Translations under genes and position numbers: made by a program
In this document: positions 1-7,159 of the stretch, in pieces
Layout of the letters: every line of letters begins with the position of its first letter
Numbering within the stretch: position 1 is the stretch's first letter
The notes under the pieces: generated by a model
Seen by the model: only the letters and a program-made list of their open reading frames with translations
Databases searched by the model: none
Told to the model about the DNA's origin: nothing
From: JAEYFP01 sp047602645
GTDB taxonomy: Bacteria > Bacillota > Clostridia > Lachnospirales > Lachnospiraceae
Length of the DNA: 33,134 nt
NCBI GenBank assembly: GCA_047602645.1
Contig: JASGGU010000040.1
Coordinates: forward strand, 1 to 33,134
Direction: 5' to 3'

Positions 1-717
1 CAGATAATAGGGCGGCCACATCTGCTTATCATCTGCAAGCAATGTGAACTGATCCGTATTCACCAGCTGTCCCTCCGTCGTATACGCGGGCGTCACATCA
101 GCCTCGTCATTCAGCAGAATCTGATATTTCAACCCGTTATCATAGACCTTGGAGGATTGAAACAGAAACGGCCCGTATACTTTTTCCAATCCCGGAATCC
201 CATCGTCGCGCTGGTCAAATTCTCCCTGTGAGGCAAAACGGATTTGTCCCGCCTGTGCCTGCAAATCGGAAATCGTTGTGATATTCAACCGTTTTGCAAG
301 TTCTGTGCGAATGACCAGTCCCTGACTGTCATTGGCCTTTGAAGAATCGAGCCAGACCAGATCAAACTGCTTTTCATACTCTTCTTTGACAACACGATAG
401 ACCTCCTGCGGATCGGTGATCAGCTCCATCTTCAAAACGGAAAGCAAACCCGTTCCCGTATATTCCGGATACAGATCGATTTCATCGTTGATGATTGAGG
501 TGTGGACAACGGAACCGGCAATATTCATTTTTCGTTCAACATCGAAGCCTGCATCCTCCAGCGCAAGTGCATAAATTTCGGCCACGATCAGACTTTCGGT
601 AAAGTCTTTTGATCCGACGCGGATCGCATCCAACTCCTTTCTGCAGCCTGTAACCGTACCTAATATTGTCATCGTGAGTAAGAAAGCCAGCATTCTTCTA
701 GATTTCCCTGTTTTCAT
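1..717 (-). CDS. Osmoprotectant (glycine betaine/choline-type) ABC transporter substrate-binding lipoprotein, 3' end cut by window edge
   Basis: The first 239 codons are visible and the frame runs off the left edge. It is a lipoprotein: charged start (MKTGKSRRM), a hydrophobic segment to about residue 21, then the lipobox VTGC with Cys25 as the predicted lipidated residue. The mature part begins RVGSKDFTESLIVAEIYA, the typical opening of OpuCC/ProX-type binding domains, and later has NDEIDLYPEYTGTG, also typical of the family. Its expected role is to capture glycine betaine, choline or a related solute outside the membrane for import under osmotic stress. The ATG at 717 follows GAAAGGA with good spacing. 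It lies 50 bases downstream of a matching permease. No ATPase gene lies upstream, so it may sit beyond the left edge. The ligand cannot be told from sequence. Confidence 0.9.
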   Translation of the reverse strand, partial: MKTGKSRRMLAFLLTMTILGTVTGCRKELDAIRVGSKDFTESLIVAEIYALALEDAGFDVERKMNIAGSVVHTSIINDEIDLYPEYTGTGLLSVLKMELITDPQEVYRVVKEEYEKQFDLVWLDSSKANDSQGLVIRTELAKRLNITTISDLQAQAGQIRFASQGEFDQRDDGIPGLEKVYGPFLFQSSKVYDNGLKYQILLNDEADVTPAYTTEGQLVNTDQFTLLADDKQMWPPYYL

Positions 718-767
718 GTTAAGTCCTTTCTTTTTTGAGCGCAGGAGATTTTACTTTTGCAGCAATA

Positions 768-1403
768 TTAACCTCCGCCGAGATAATGATACCGCAGCAG
801 CCTTCTGTCGAACAGCTCCAATAAAAGGCCTGAAGCAACGGATAATGCGGCTACCGTAATTCCGCCGATGAATAATAAATCGAAACGATTCAGGCCAAGT
901 CCCGTAAAAATAATACCGCCAAGGCCGCCCGCACCGATTTTGGCGGCAAGTGCCGCACTCGCGATAATCTCAATCAGGGCCGTCTTGACACCGGTCAGAA
1001 TCATTGGCAGCGCCAACGGAAAACAGACTCTCCGCCATATCTGTCCCTCCGTCATACCGCAGCCCTCAGCCGTTTCCAGCATAAATTCCGGCACCTTGGA
1101 CAAGCCCTCCGCCGTGTTCATCATGATTGGCGGAACGGCCAGTAAAATCAGGGCCGTCAGGGCCGGGGCCGGGCCGGTTCCCATGACCGGAATAAGAAGC
1201 AGAAGCACCGCAAGACTCGGAATGACACGCAGCACTTGAAATAATGCCGTCATCCATTTCTGCATACGGCTGAAACGGGCGCAGAAAAATCCCGCCGGAA
1301 TCCCGATCAGGGCCGCCGCCGTCAGCGCCTGCAGACTGATTATAAGATGTTCCTTGATTGCCAGCACATAAGCGGACATATTATTTTGAAAGTAATCATA
1401 CAT
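768..1403 (-). CDS. Osmoprotectant ABC transporter permease (OpuCB/OpuCD type)
   Basis: A 211-residue integral membrane protein with about five to six hydrophobic segments, the usual size for OpuCB/OpuCD permeases (about 210-230). The ATPase-contact EAA loop is visible in the middle as AEGCGMTEGQIWRRVCFPLA, followed by LPMILTGVKTALIEIIASA. The segment KIGAGGLGGIIFTGLGLNR is also characteristic of this family. It forms the membrane channel for betaine or choline-type solutes together with the downstream lipoprotein. ATG at 1403 follows AAAGGAATC. It is the first gene of the transcript seen here; a sigma-A promoter lies at 1463-1490. In the classical opuC operon the ATPase comes first, so this order (permease then binding protein) is different, or the ATPase lies further downstream. 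Confidence 0.9.
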   Translation of the reverse strand: MYDYFQNNMSAYVLAIKEHLIISLQALTAAALIGIPAGFFCARFSRMQKWMTALFQVLRVIPSLAVLLLLIPVMGTGPAPALTALILLAVPPIMMNTAEGLSKVPEFMLETAEGCGMTEGQIWRRVCFPLALPMILTGVKTALIEIIASAALAAKIGAGGLGGIIFTGLGLNRFDLLFIGGITVAALSVASGLLLELFDRRLLRYHYLGGG

Positions 1404-1462
1404 GATTTTCCGATTCCTTTACCCATGTTATCCAAAAATTGGTTATCTTTGTCTTTTATTCT

Positions 1463-1490
1463 ATTATAATAAATCCGGAAAAGCAATCAA
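1463..1490 (-). promoter_or_regulatory. Sigma-A promoter of the osmoprotectant transporter genes
   Basis: Read on the minus strand: TTGATT (1485-1490), 16-bp spacer, TATAAT (1463-1468). It lies about 60 bases upstream of the permease start, in an AT-rich 285-base gap that otherwise holds only the palindrome at 1623-1649. Confidence 0.75.
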
Positions 1491-1622
1491 GTATGCAAAT
1501 AATTCTTGCCGCATATGCCTTATCATATTATGTAAATGCAGAAATCAGGAAATTTAGAATAAAAATTAAAAATAATCGGAATTGTAAGAATCATTTTGTA
1601 TGGGAATATAGGCGTAATGATC

Positions 1623-1649
1623 GGCGGTTAAGACATTGTCTTAACCGCC
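1623..1649 (-). terminator. Perfect hairpin downstream of eno, no U-tract
   Basis: GGCGGTTAAGAC and GTCTTAACCGCC form 12-bp perfect arms around ATT. It starts about 40 bases after the enolase stop codon. Neither strand has a run of T after it, so it is not a canonical intrinsic terminator. It may protect the 3' end of the eno transcript or bind a protein. Confidence 0.5.
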
Positions 1650-1688
1650 TGAAGATTTGCTAAACTATGTTGTAATTATGTTTCTCTA

Positions 1689-2984
1689 TTATTTCGTCAC
1701 ATTAAACGCGTCTATTCCCGGATACACAGCAGCGGCACCAAGTTCTTCCTCGATGCGCAGCAGCTGGTTGTATTTTGCAACACGCTCGGTCCTGCTCGGT
1801 GCACCGGTTTTAATCTGGCAGGTGTTGAGTGCGACTGCGAGATCGGCAATCGTTGTATCCTCCGTCTCACCGGAGCGATGGGAAGAAATTGCGGTATACC
1901 CTGCCTTGTGCGCCATTTTGATTGCTTCCAGCGTCTCGGACACAGAACCGATCTGGTTCAATTTGATCAGGATAGAATTGCCGCAGCCGCCGTCGATTCC
2001 TTTTTTCAGCCGTTCGGTATTCGTGACAAACAAATCGTCCCCGACAAGCTGAATCTTGTCTCCAAGCTCCTCCGTGAGCAGCTTCCAGCCCTCCCAATCC
2101 TCTTCATCAAGCGCGTCCTCGATAGAGATAATCGGATATTTCTCCACTAACTGCTTCCAATGCGCAATCAGCTCTGCGGAAGTAAATTTTGTGCCGGCCT
2201 TCGGAAGCACATACTCTCCCTTTGCCGCTCCCTTCCATTCGCTGCTGGCCGCATCCATTGCAATCATAAAATCCTTGCCCGGTACATAGCCCGCTTTTTC
2301 AACAGCCTTTAAAATATACTCAATTGCCTCCGCATCACTAGCAAGATCCGGTGCAAAGCCGCCCTCGTCACCGACTGATGTCGCGAGACCCTTTTCCTTT
2401 AACAAAGAAGCCAGTGCATGAAATACCTCCGCACACTGGCGGAGCGCTTCCTTAAAGCTCGCAGCGCCGACCGGCATGATCATAAACTCCTGCACATCCA
2501 CGGTATTGGCAGCATGGGCACCGCCGTTCAATATATTCATCATCGGAACCGGCAGACGATTACCCGAAATTCCACCCAAAAAACGATAAAGCGGAATGTC
2601 CAGAGAAACCGACGCCGCTCTTGATGCAGCGATGGAAACCGCCAGAATTGCATTCGCACCAAGCTTAGACTTGTCCTTTGTGCCGTCCGCTTCCATCATT
2701 GCCTTGTCGATCGCATAAATATCGGACGCATCCATTCCGGCAATTGTATCGTTTATAATTGTATTGATATTTTCTACCGCCTTTGTAACACCCTTTCCGA
2801 GATATCGTCCCTTATCTCCGTCACGAAGCTCCAATGCCTCAAATTCCCCTGTGGATGCACCGCTTGGCGCCGTACCTCTTCCAACAGTTCCGTCTGCCAA
2901 ATGAACCTCGGCCTCCACTGTAGGATTGCCTCTGGAATCCATAATTTCTCTTCCGACTACTTTTTCGATCTCTAAATAATTCAT
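1689..2984 (-). CDS. eno: Enolase (phosphopyruvate hydratase)
   Basis: Converts 2-phosphoglycerate to phosphoenolpyruvate in glycolysis; cytosolic and Mg2+-dependent. The protein has 431 residues, the normal family length. Visible landmarks in order: MDSRGNPTVEAEV near the N-terminus, GGAHAANTVDVQEFMIMPVG, VGDEGGFAPD, the metal ligands in AMDAASSEW, SIEDALDEEDW and VGDDLFVTN, the signature ILIKLNQIGSVSETLEA, and SHRSGETEDTTIADLAVA. The frame is open from an ATG at 2993, but AGGAG directly abuts that codon (spacing 0). The ATG at 2984 has AGGAG nine bases upstream and gives the family-typical start MNYLEIEKVVGRE, so 2984 is chosen. It has its own strong promoter (3092-3120) inside the end of the upstream gene and an untranslated leader of about 100 bases. 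Confidence 0.98.
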   Translation of the reverse strand: MNYLEIEKVVGREIMDSRGNPTVEAEVHLADGTVGRGTAPSGASTGEFEALELRDGDKGRYLGKGVTKAVENINTIINDTIAGMDASDIYAIDKAMMEADGTKDKSKLGANAILAVSIAASRAASVSLDIPLYRFLGGISGNRLPVPMMNILNGGAHAANTVDVQEFMIMPVGAASFKEALRQCAEVFHALASLLKEKGLATSVGDEGGFAPDLASDAEAIEYILKAVEKAGYVPGKDFMIAMDAASSEWKGAAKGEYVLPKAGTKFTSAELIAHWKQLVEKYPIISIEDALDEEDWEGWKLLTEELGDKIQLVGDDLFVTNTERLKKGIDGGCGNSILIKLNQIGSVSETLEAIKMAHKAGYTAISSHRSGETEDTTIADLAVALNTCQIKTGAPSRTERVAKYNQLLRIEEELGAAAVYPGIDAFNVTK

Positions 2985-3091
2985 AATCCACATCTCCTTT
3001 CACTTGCCGCTGCCGGTCTTCAAAGGAAGTTTTGCTTCTTCCGAAACCGCAGCTGTTATATTTTATGTAACTCGCCTTGTTTCCACGAATA

Positions 3092-3120
3092 AGTATATTC
3101 TAACTTTTGTTAGCTGTCAA
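3092..3120 (-). promoter_or_regulatory. Enolase promoter with an internal palindrome
   Basis: TTGACA (3115-3120), exactly 17 bases, TATACT (3092-3097), read on the minus strand. The spacer contains the inverted repeat CTAAC-AAAA-GTTAG. The -35 box lies within the last codons of the upstream GNAT gene, and the palindrome includes its stop codon. Confidence 0.85.
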
Positions 3121-3606
3121 TGACTCTTCTGAAAGCTCCATCACAAAAATTTCATTTTCTTTATCAAAAATAAATCCACAGGACAGAAGCGTACCACATG
3201 AAGATTTATTTTCAAGCTCCGGCTGGACAATAATGCACCCTGCACCTTCCTGTGCTCTGATCTTTTTGATCAGTTCTCCGATCATTGCTTTACCGAAGCC
3301 TTTCTTCAGATAAGACGAATCCCCAATCAAATAATCAATACTGTATGTCCCGGCAATTTCTCGATTTCCATGCCATGTTTCCCCGCTGTTATGATATTCA
3401 TAAAGCTGGCAGAAGCCGATCGGCGCACCGCAGCTTTGTGCAATATAATGATGAAGCCAGGGATATTTATCCTTTCTGTTCTCTACCTCCTCCATCCAAT
3501 CCAGCGGCTCATGATACCACTTTGCAACATGCGGTTCATACAGCCATTTTTGAAACAGCGGGACATCATTATCACTAAACTCTCTCAGCATAAAATCTTT
3601 TTCCAT
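3100..3606 (-). CDS. GNAT-family N-acetyltransferase, AAC(6')-like
   Basis: A 168-residue acetyl-CoA-dependent transferase. The acetyl-CoA binding motif A is seen as YLIGDSSYLKKGFGKAMIGE (the K-x-x-G-x-G pattern), followed by a helix and then KSSCGTLLSCGF, the equivalent of the N-xx-xxxx-Y-xxxGF end of GNAT domains. The N-terminal part (FQKWLYEPHVAKWYHEP) resembles the AAC(6')/RimJ-like group, some members of which modify aminoglycosides. The substrate cannot be assigned. An upstream ATG at 3639 would overlap the preceding gene and has no ribosome binding site; ATG 3606 has GAGGGG eight bases upstream. It lies 19 bases after the CorC-type gene and is probably co-transcribed with it. Confidence 0.85.
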   Translation of the reverse strand: MEKDFMLREFSDNDVPLFQKWLYEPHVAKWYHEPLDWMEEVENRKDKYPWLHHYIAQSCGAPIGFCQLYEYHNSGETWHGNREIAGTYSIDYLIGDSSYLKKGFGKAMIGELIKKIRAQEGAGCIIVQPELENKSSCGTLLSCGFIFDKENEIFVMELSEESLTANKS

Positions 3607-3625
3607 CCGATAGTCCCCTCTTTTA

Positions 3626-4963
3626 TTATTCACCGACACTATTCACTTCCGCATCAGACAGGCAAACCATCGCACTTTCCATTCGGTGATTTTTAATTTT
3701 TGTAACCTTTATTGTCAGACCGTATTCCTCGAGCTCCGGCGTGCTTCCATCACTCGGAACCGATCCTAAAAGACCAAATACGAGTCCGCCAAACGTGTCA
3801 TGCTCCTCATCCGGAAGCAATACGCCCACCTGCTCGGACACCTCGTCAAGCGGTGCCGCCCCCTGAATATTCCATGTTTTTGAATCTATCCGTTCAATCA
3901 ACGGTGCTTCCGGTGCTTCTGTAATATCGTCGTCAAGATCACCCACCAATTGCTCCAGCAAATCACTCATTGTGACAATCCCACTCATTCCGCCGTACTC
4001 GTCTACAACAACAGCAAAATGATTTCTGGATTTTTTCATATTGCGAAACAACACATCTGCCCGAACAGACTCCGGAACAAAATAGGCAGACTGTACCGCG
4101 CTCTCCATTGTATTATTGCGATTTCGGTTCTTAAGTCTCAAATAATCCTTTGTATACAAAACACCGACTATATGATCCGGGCTGTCCGAGCAGACAGGAT
4201 AAATGGAATGCCTGCTTTCATTGATGGTCTGCTCCCATTGTTCATCCGTTTCGTCAAGCCACAGCAGAGAAACTCCCGTTCGGTGGGTCATAATCTCTCC
4301 CGCGGAAATATCGTCGAATTCAAATATATTTTGAATCATACTCTGCTCATCCGGCTGTATCGTGCCTTTTTGCTTACCCGCATCCAAAATCATGCGAATT
4401 TCTTCTTCCGCGTTGTCATCCTCTTCACTGTTCGGATCTATGCCGAATAACCGCAGCAGTCCGTTTGTGGATACTGTAAAAAGCCAAACAGCCGGAGTAA
4501 ATATTTTAGAAACCGTATAAATAAGGCCTGACATGCCGAGCGCAATTTGCTCGGCTTTTTTCATCGCAAGCCGCTTCGGAATCAATTCGCCGAGAAGTAC
4601 GGTAAAATAAGTCAGCAAAACAGTAATGATAGCCACAGATAAAATATTAACCACAGATGCGGGTATCTTAATACCTATGCGAACAAACCAATCCACCAGC
4701 CGGTCGGAGAAATTTTCTGTAGCAACGGCACTGCTCAAAAGGTTAACCAAAGTAATGCCGACCTGAATCGTGGCAAGAAAACCCGCAGGCTGTTCGGTAA
4801 GTTTGGTAAGGCGTAATGCCCGTTTATCTCCGGCAGCCGAAAGCTTTGCAAGTTTGTTGTCATTCATTGTTATAACGGCAATTTCCGCACAGGCGAATAT
4901 TGCATTAAGACCTATAAATACAAGTTGAAGCAAAAATAACCAAAACAAAGGATTGTCGTCCAA
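3626..4963 (-). CDS. CNNM/CorC (TlyC, 'hemolysin') family membrane protein with CBS pair
   Basis: 445 residues. The N-terminal DUF21 (CNNM) membrane domain spans about residues 1-190, with hydrophobic segments near 5-30, 60-85, 100-130 and 145-170. A CBS pair follows at about 210-340 (MTHRTGVSLLWLDE, HFAVVVDEYGGMSGIVTMSD), then the C-terminal CorC_HlyC domain at about 355-435 (WNIQGAAPLDEVSEQVG, DTFGGLVFGLLG). Members of this family are linked to Mg2+/Co2+ efflux and Mg2+ homeostasis; the old name hemolysin is misleading. The start is a TTG at 4963, with a perfect AGGAGG eight bases upstream and no better ATG nearby. A rare start codon combined with a long structured leader suggests controlled translation. 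The specific ion is inferred from family knowledge only. Confidence 0.92.
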   Translation of the reverse strand: MDDNPLFWLFLLQLVFIGLNAIFACAEIAVITMNDNKLAKLSAAGDKRALRLTKLTEQPAGFLATIQVGITLVNLLSSAVATENFSDRLVDWFVRIGIKIPASVVNILSVAIITVLLTYFTVLLGELIPKRLAMKKAEQIALGMSGLIYTVSKIFTPAVWLFTVSTNGLLRLFGIDPNSEEDDNAEEEIRMILDAGKQKGTIQPDEQSMIQNIFEFDDISAGEIMTHRTGVSLLWLDETDEQWEQTINESRHSIYPVCSDSPDHIVGVLYTKDYLRLKNRNRNNTMESAVQSAYFVPESVRADVLFRNMKKSRNHFAVVVDEYGGMSGIVTMSDLLEQLVGDLDDDITEAPEAPLIERIDSKTWNIQGAAPLDEVSEQVGVLLPDEEHDTFGGLVFGLLGSVPSDGSTPELEEYGLTIKVTKIKNHRMESAMVCLSDAEVNSVGE

Positions 4964-4970
4964 AATTTTA

Positions 4971-4976
4971 ACCTCC
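4971..4976 (-). promoter_or_regulatory. Ribosome binding site deciding a TTG start
   Basis: AGGAGG on the minus strand, eight bases before TTG at 4963. It fixes the TTG as the start of the CorC-type gene. Confidence 0.8.
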
Positions 4977-5057
4977 TAAAAGTATGTTTCATAATATGAA
5001 TTTTTATATGGACAATTACATTAATAAGTGTTTGAAAAAATAGGTAAGTAATTTTTA

Positions 5058-5216
5058 TTACATTAGCAAAAAAACACATCGCAAAAAAGACAATATGCAA
5101 TTGCCCTCTGCCATGTGTATGCAACACTTAACTGTTTGTCCAGCGTCCTTAAGTAAAACTAATTCCGTCCATCGTCGATTAGGCGGCTCTGAATCAGAAT
5201 CAGAAGAATCATTCAC
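5058..5216 (-). CDS. Possible 52-residue leader ORF upstream of the CorC-type gene
   Basis: GTG start at 5216, 52 sense codons, TAA at 5058-5060. The product begins VNDSSDSDSEPPNRRW and ends with a Cys-containing hydrophobic stretch (CILSFLRCVFLLM). GAAAGGATAGGTG lies upstream, but very close to the predicted transcription start. The intrinsic terminator at 5083-5107 falls inside the ORF near its end, so translation and termination would interfere. I do not recognise the peptide. It may be a leader peptide, or just an open frame over a structured RNA. The acidic, proline-containing N-terminus is noted without assigning a function. Confidence 0.3.
   Translation of the reverse strand: MNDSSDSDSEPPNRRWTELVLLKDAGQTVKCCIHMAEGNCILSFLRCVFLLM
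5083..5107 (-). terminator. Intrinsic terminator within the leader of the CorC-type gene (attenuator-like)
   Basis: On the minus strand, AGGGCAAT, loop TGCAT, ATTGTCTT form an 8-bp stem with two G-U pairs, running into six T. It lies about 130-155 bases after the predicted transcription start and about 120 bases before the coding start. It would end a short RNA unless read through. Confidence 0.6.
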
Positions 5217-5238
5217 AATAATACACCTATCCTTTCAA
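5109..5238 (-). ncRNA. Candidate structured leader RNA (or small RNA) ahead of the CorC-type gene
   Basis: From the promoter at 5245-5273 to the terminator there are about 155 bases. Possible helices: GATAGGTG with CGCCT-A-ATC (8 bp, one bulge); CTAAT with ATTAG, which reuses the 3' strand of the first helix; ACTTAA with TTAAGT enclosing CTG/CAG; and GTGT with ACAC. Mutually exclusive helices followed by a terminator are the layout of a riboswitch or attenuator. It does not match the M-box, yybP-ykoY, NiCo or fluoride consensus as I know them. Confidence 0.4.
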
Positions 5239-5244
5239 GAATTT

Positions 5245-5273
5245 AGTATAGAATATTTTATAACATTTGTCAA
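5245..5273 (-). promoter_or_regulatory. Strong sigma-A promoter for the CorC-type leader
   Basis: TTGACA (5268-5273), 17-bp spacer, TATACT (5245-5250) on the minus strand. It lies between the DUF4097 gene and the CorC-type gene and sits about 280 bases upstream of the latter's start. Confidence 0.8.
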
Positions 5274-5313
5274 GAATTCTATATTTGCCCCCTATGTCCA
5301 TCACTGCTCCTGG

Positions 5314-6144
5314 TTACTGTTCACTGAAATCTACAATAATGGAGCCGATTGAACTGCTAAGACGCAGAGTCTTTGAAGCATCCCGGTTTGTATGATTGGT
5401 TTCGCTCTGCTTCACACCATTGATGATAATACTGCCTACTCCCGGCTCAATCCGCATATCGTACGTGTTCATCGGCCATGAAAAATTCATTTTCACCTCT
5501 CCGACTCCCGACTCCACTCTGATTTCATCCGCATCAATATCTTCACATGACAGGCTTCCGGTTCCCGTGGCAATCGTAATTTCATCTGCCTTCAGCCCTG
5601 TAATTTCCATATTTCCGATTCCGTTTTCAATCGATACCTCCTCAAAAACAATACCCCTGGGAAGTTCAATCACCATACCGCCATTTTCGTTATCAACTTT
5701 TTCTCCGATCCGAATTCCGAATATTTCCACATCCACTCCGGAATTTTCCACTTTAAGGGTACTGCCCGACAGCTTTACCTCACTGTATTCCGTTGGATTG
5801 CCTAACAACACATGAATTTTCTCATTATCGCTCTCTCGGACCGTCATTGACCCAATACCGTTTTCAATCGAAAGCTCATCAACCTCCTCCGGAGAAAAAT
5901 AATAATCAGACGCTTGAGAGAAATGCTGGGCAACTCCATTATAAAAATCCTGATGCACTTGTGAAGTCGAGTCAGAAATAGCCTCCGAAGCAGATTCTGC
6001 CGCTTCGGAAACAGCCTCTGCCCCAATCTGAAAGCCTCGTGAAATATTACCGATCATGCCGACAATACCACCGATAACCGCTATACTGAGAATGACCGCC
6101 AGTGCAATGGCGAATGCTTTAACACCCTTTTCAAAATCTGTCAT
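5314..6144 (-). CDS. DUF4097-family beta-repeat membrane-anchored protein
   Basis: 276 residues. One membrane segment at about residues 10-32 (AFAIALAVILSIAVIGGIVG), a Ser/Glu/Ala-rich linker, then a repetitive beta structure. Repeats of the form SIENGIGSM, SIENGIGNM, TIATGTGSL, RVESGVGEV, RIEPGVGSI and SSSIGSI recur about every 20 residues from position 90 on, the pattern of DUF4097 adhesin-like/LiaX-type beta solenoids. The final strand IGSIIVDF closes the fold. It overlaps the LiaF-like gene by four bases (ATGA), so the two are translationally coupled. A role in sensing or responding to cell-envelope stress is inferred from the partner and from DUF4097 proteins near LiaFSR systems. No sensor kinase or regulator is present in the window. 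Confidence 0.85.
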   Translation of the reverse strand: MTDFEKGVKAFAIALAVILSIAVIGGIVGMIGNISRGFQIGAEAVSEAAESASEAISDSTSQVHQDFYNGVAQHFSQASDYYFSPEEVDELSIENGIGSMTVRESDNEKIHVLLGNPTEYSEVKLSGSTLKVENSGVDVEIFGIRIGEKVDNENGGMVIELPRGIVFEEVSIENGIGNMEITGLKADEITIATGTGSLSCEDIDADEIRVESGVGEVKMNFSWPMNTYDMRIEPGVGSIIINGVKQSETNHTNRDASKTLRLSSSIGSIIVDFSEQ

Positions 6145-6917
6145 TTAATCTCGATTCCCCCAAACATGCACGTTGCATTAATATGGATGACCGCCCTGAT
6201 GTCTCCCACGGGATTCATCGCCTTGTTGGTCACTCCGCCGAAAATCGGAACACTGCTTACCACAACACGCACATTTTCAGGAACAAGAATATCGATCCCG
6301 CCAAATACAGCCGATGCAACTATTTCAATATTTCCGTTCATGGATGCATTACGAAGATCCAGACACGCACCTCCGAAAATAGCATTCATTGTTGCACCCG
6401 TAAAGATCTCATTCTGATAGGTTACCTTTCTGGAACCGAAGATTGCAGAAATATCCTTCGCTTTACCGTAATCACCGCTCCCAGTAGTGCCGGAAAATCC
6501 GCCCGTATGCGCATAGGTTTCTTCAGAAGTATAACTGCTGCTATTTTGAAAATCGGAAAAGCCTCCGTCATTTTCAAAAGGCTGGGCGGTCCTTCTGTGA
6601 TTTGGCCGCAAAATGAAGCCAAGTCCGATCACAACAAGAATAATCGGTACAATCAGATCTCCTATCGTACTCCACCGCACAATTTCCTGCTGCATGAGCA
6701 AAAGCAGAATACCGATAATCAAACCAATCATGCTGCCTGAACGCGGTCCGTTCTGAATAATGGAAATTGCACACGGAACAATAATGAATAAGGTCCACCA
6801 GCCATTAAAAAATAAATCGAAATTCCATATATGAAATGCATTCCCGGCAATTCCCACGCCAACTAAAATAAATGCCACGCCCCATAAAACGCTCCCAATC
6901 CTGTTTCTATTGTTCAT
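6141..6917 (-). CDS. LiaF-like membrane protein (envelope stress)
   Basis: 258 residues. The N-terminal half (about 8-110) holds four hydrophobic segments of the LiaI/LiaF-like transmembrane type (GSVLWGVAFILVGVGIAGNA, TLFIIVPCAISII, GLIIGILLLLMQ, DLIVPIILVVIGLGFIL). The C-terminal half (about 150-258) is a beta-rich domain of the LiaF C-terminal type with the recurring motif FGG or FGS (AIFGSRKV, AIFGGACLD, AVFGGIDIL, PIFGGVTN, MFGGIEIK). In Bacillus, LiaF restrains the LiaRS cell-wall stress system. This gene leads a two-gene operon with the DUF4097 protein but has no adjacent liaR/liaS. ATG 6917 follows AGGAG with eight bases. Its promoter shares an element with another operon (10522-10564). 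Confidence 0.85.
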   Translation of the reverse strand: MNNRNRIGSVLWGVAFILVGVGIAGNAFHIWNFDLFFNGWWTLFIIVPCAISIIQNGPRSGSMIGLIIGILLLLMQQEIVRWSTIGDLIVPIILVVIGLGFILRPNHRRTAQPFENDGGFSDFQNSSSYTSEETYAHTGGFSGTTGSGDYGKAKDISAIFGSRKVTYQNEIFTGATMNAIFGGACLDLRNASMNGNIEIVASAVFGGIDILVPENVRVVVSSVPIFGGVTNKAMNPVGDIRAVIHINATCMFGGIEIK

Positions 6918-7013
6918 ACAAAAATCTCCTTTTATAAAAAGATGCCTTTGACGCTTCAGCGCCTATGCTCCGAATCCTAAAGAGAAAGACACTTTTTCTC
7001 GCTGTTTAAGTTT

Positions 7014-7056
7014 ATCATATGGTATTTGCCTCTGTTTTCCTAGTTACATTTGTCAT
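7014..7056 (-). promoter_or_regulatory. Promoter and upstream element of the LiaF-like operon
   Basis: On the minus strand: ATGACAAATGTAA (7044-7056), 24 bases, then TATGATAAA with the -10 box TATGAT at 7014-7019. The hexamer at -35 (TAGGAA) is poor, as expected for an activated promoter. Motif, distance and -10 context are identical to those at 10522-10564. Confidence 0.6.
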
Positions 7057-7083
7057 TTTATAGTCTTATATTTTTCATCAATT

Positions 7084-7114
7084 TTTACATAATCTCTTTT
7101 CATTTTTGTAAAAT
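7084..7114 (+). promoter_or_regulatory. Probable promoter of the small membrane-anchored protein gene
   Basis: TTTACA (7084-7089) and TAAAAT (7109-7114), with a wide 18-19 bp spacer. The -10 box overlaps the left end of the palindrome at 7112-7137, so a repressor bound there would block it. Confidence 0.45.
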
Positions 7115-7137
7115 AGTATTACAATGGTAATACTATT
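7112..7137 (+). promoter_or_regulatory. Perfect palindromic operator-like site
   Basis: AATAGTATTAC and GTAATACTATT are perfect 11-bp arms around AATG. It begins in the -10 box and ends 22 bases before the start codon. The layout fits a dimeric repressor. The half-site GTATTAC somewhat resembles those of BlaI/MecI or YtrA-type regulators, but no family can be named. Confidence 0.6.
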
Positions 7138-7159
7138 GAATAGGAAAGGAGTTTAACAT

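Noticed and set aside
868..1239. 123-codon plus-strand frame antisense to the permease
   Set aside because: Shadow of a well-recognised permease; low-complexity Pro/Ile/Ala/Arg composition and no ribosome binding site.
4912..5127. 71-codon minus-strand frame (MLHTHGRGQLHIVFF...) over the CorC-type leader
   Set aside because: It starts without a ribosome binding site and runs into the CorC-type gene out of frame; the TTG gene with AGGAGG explains that region.
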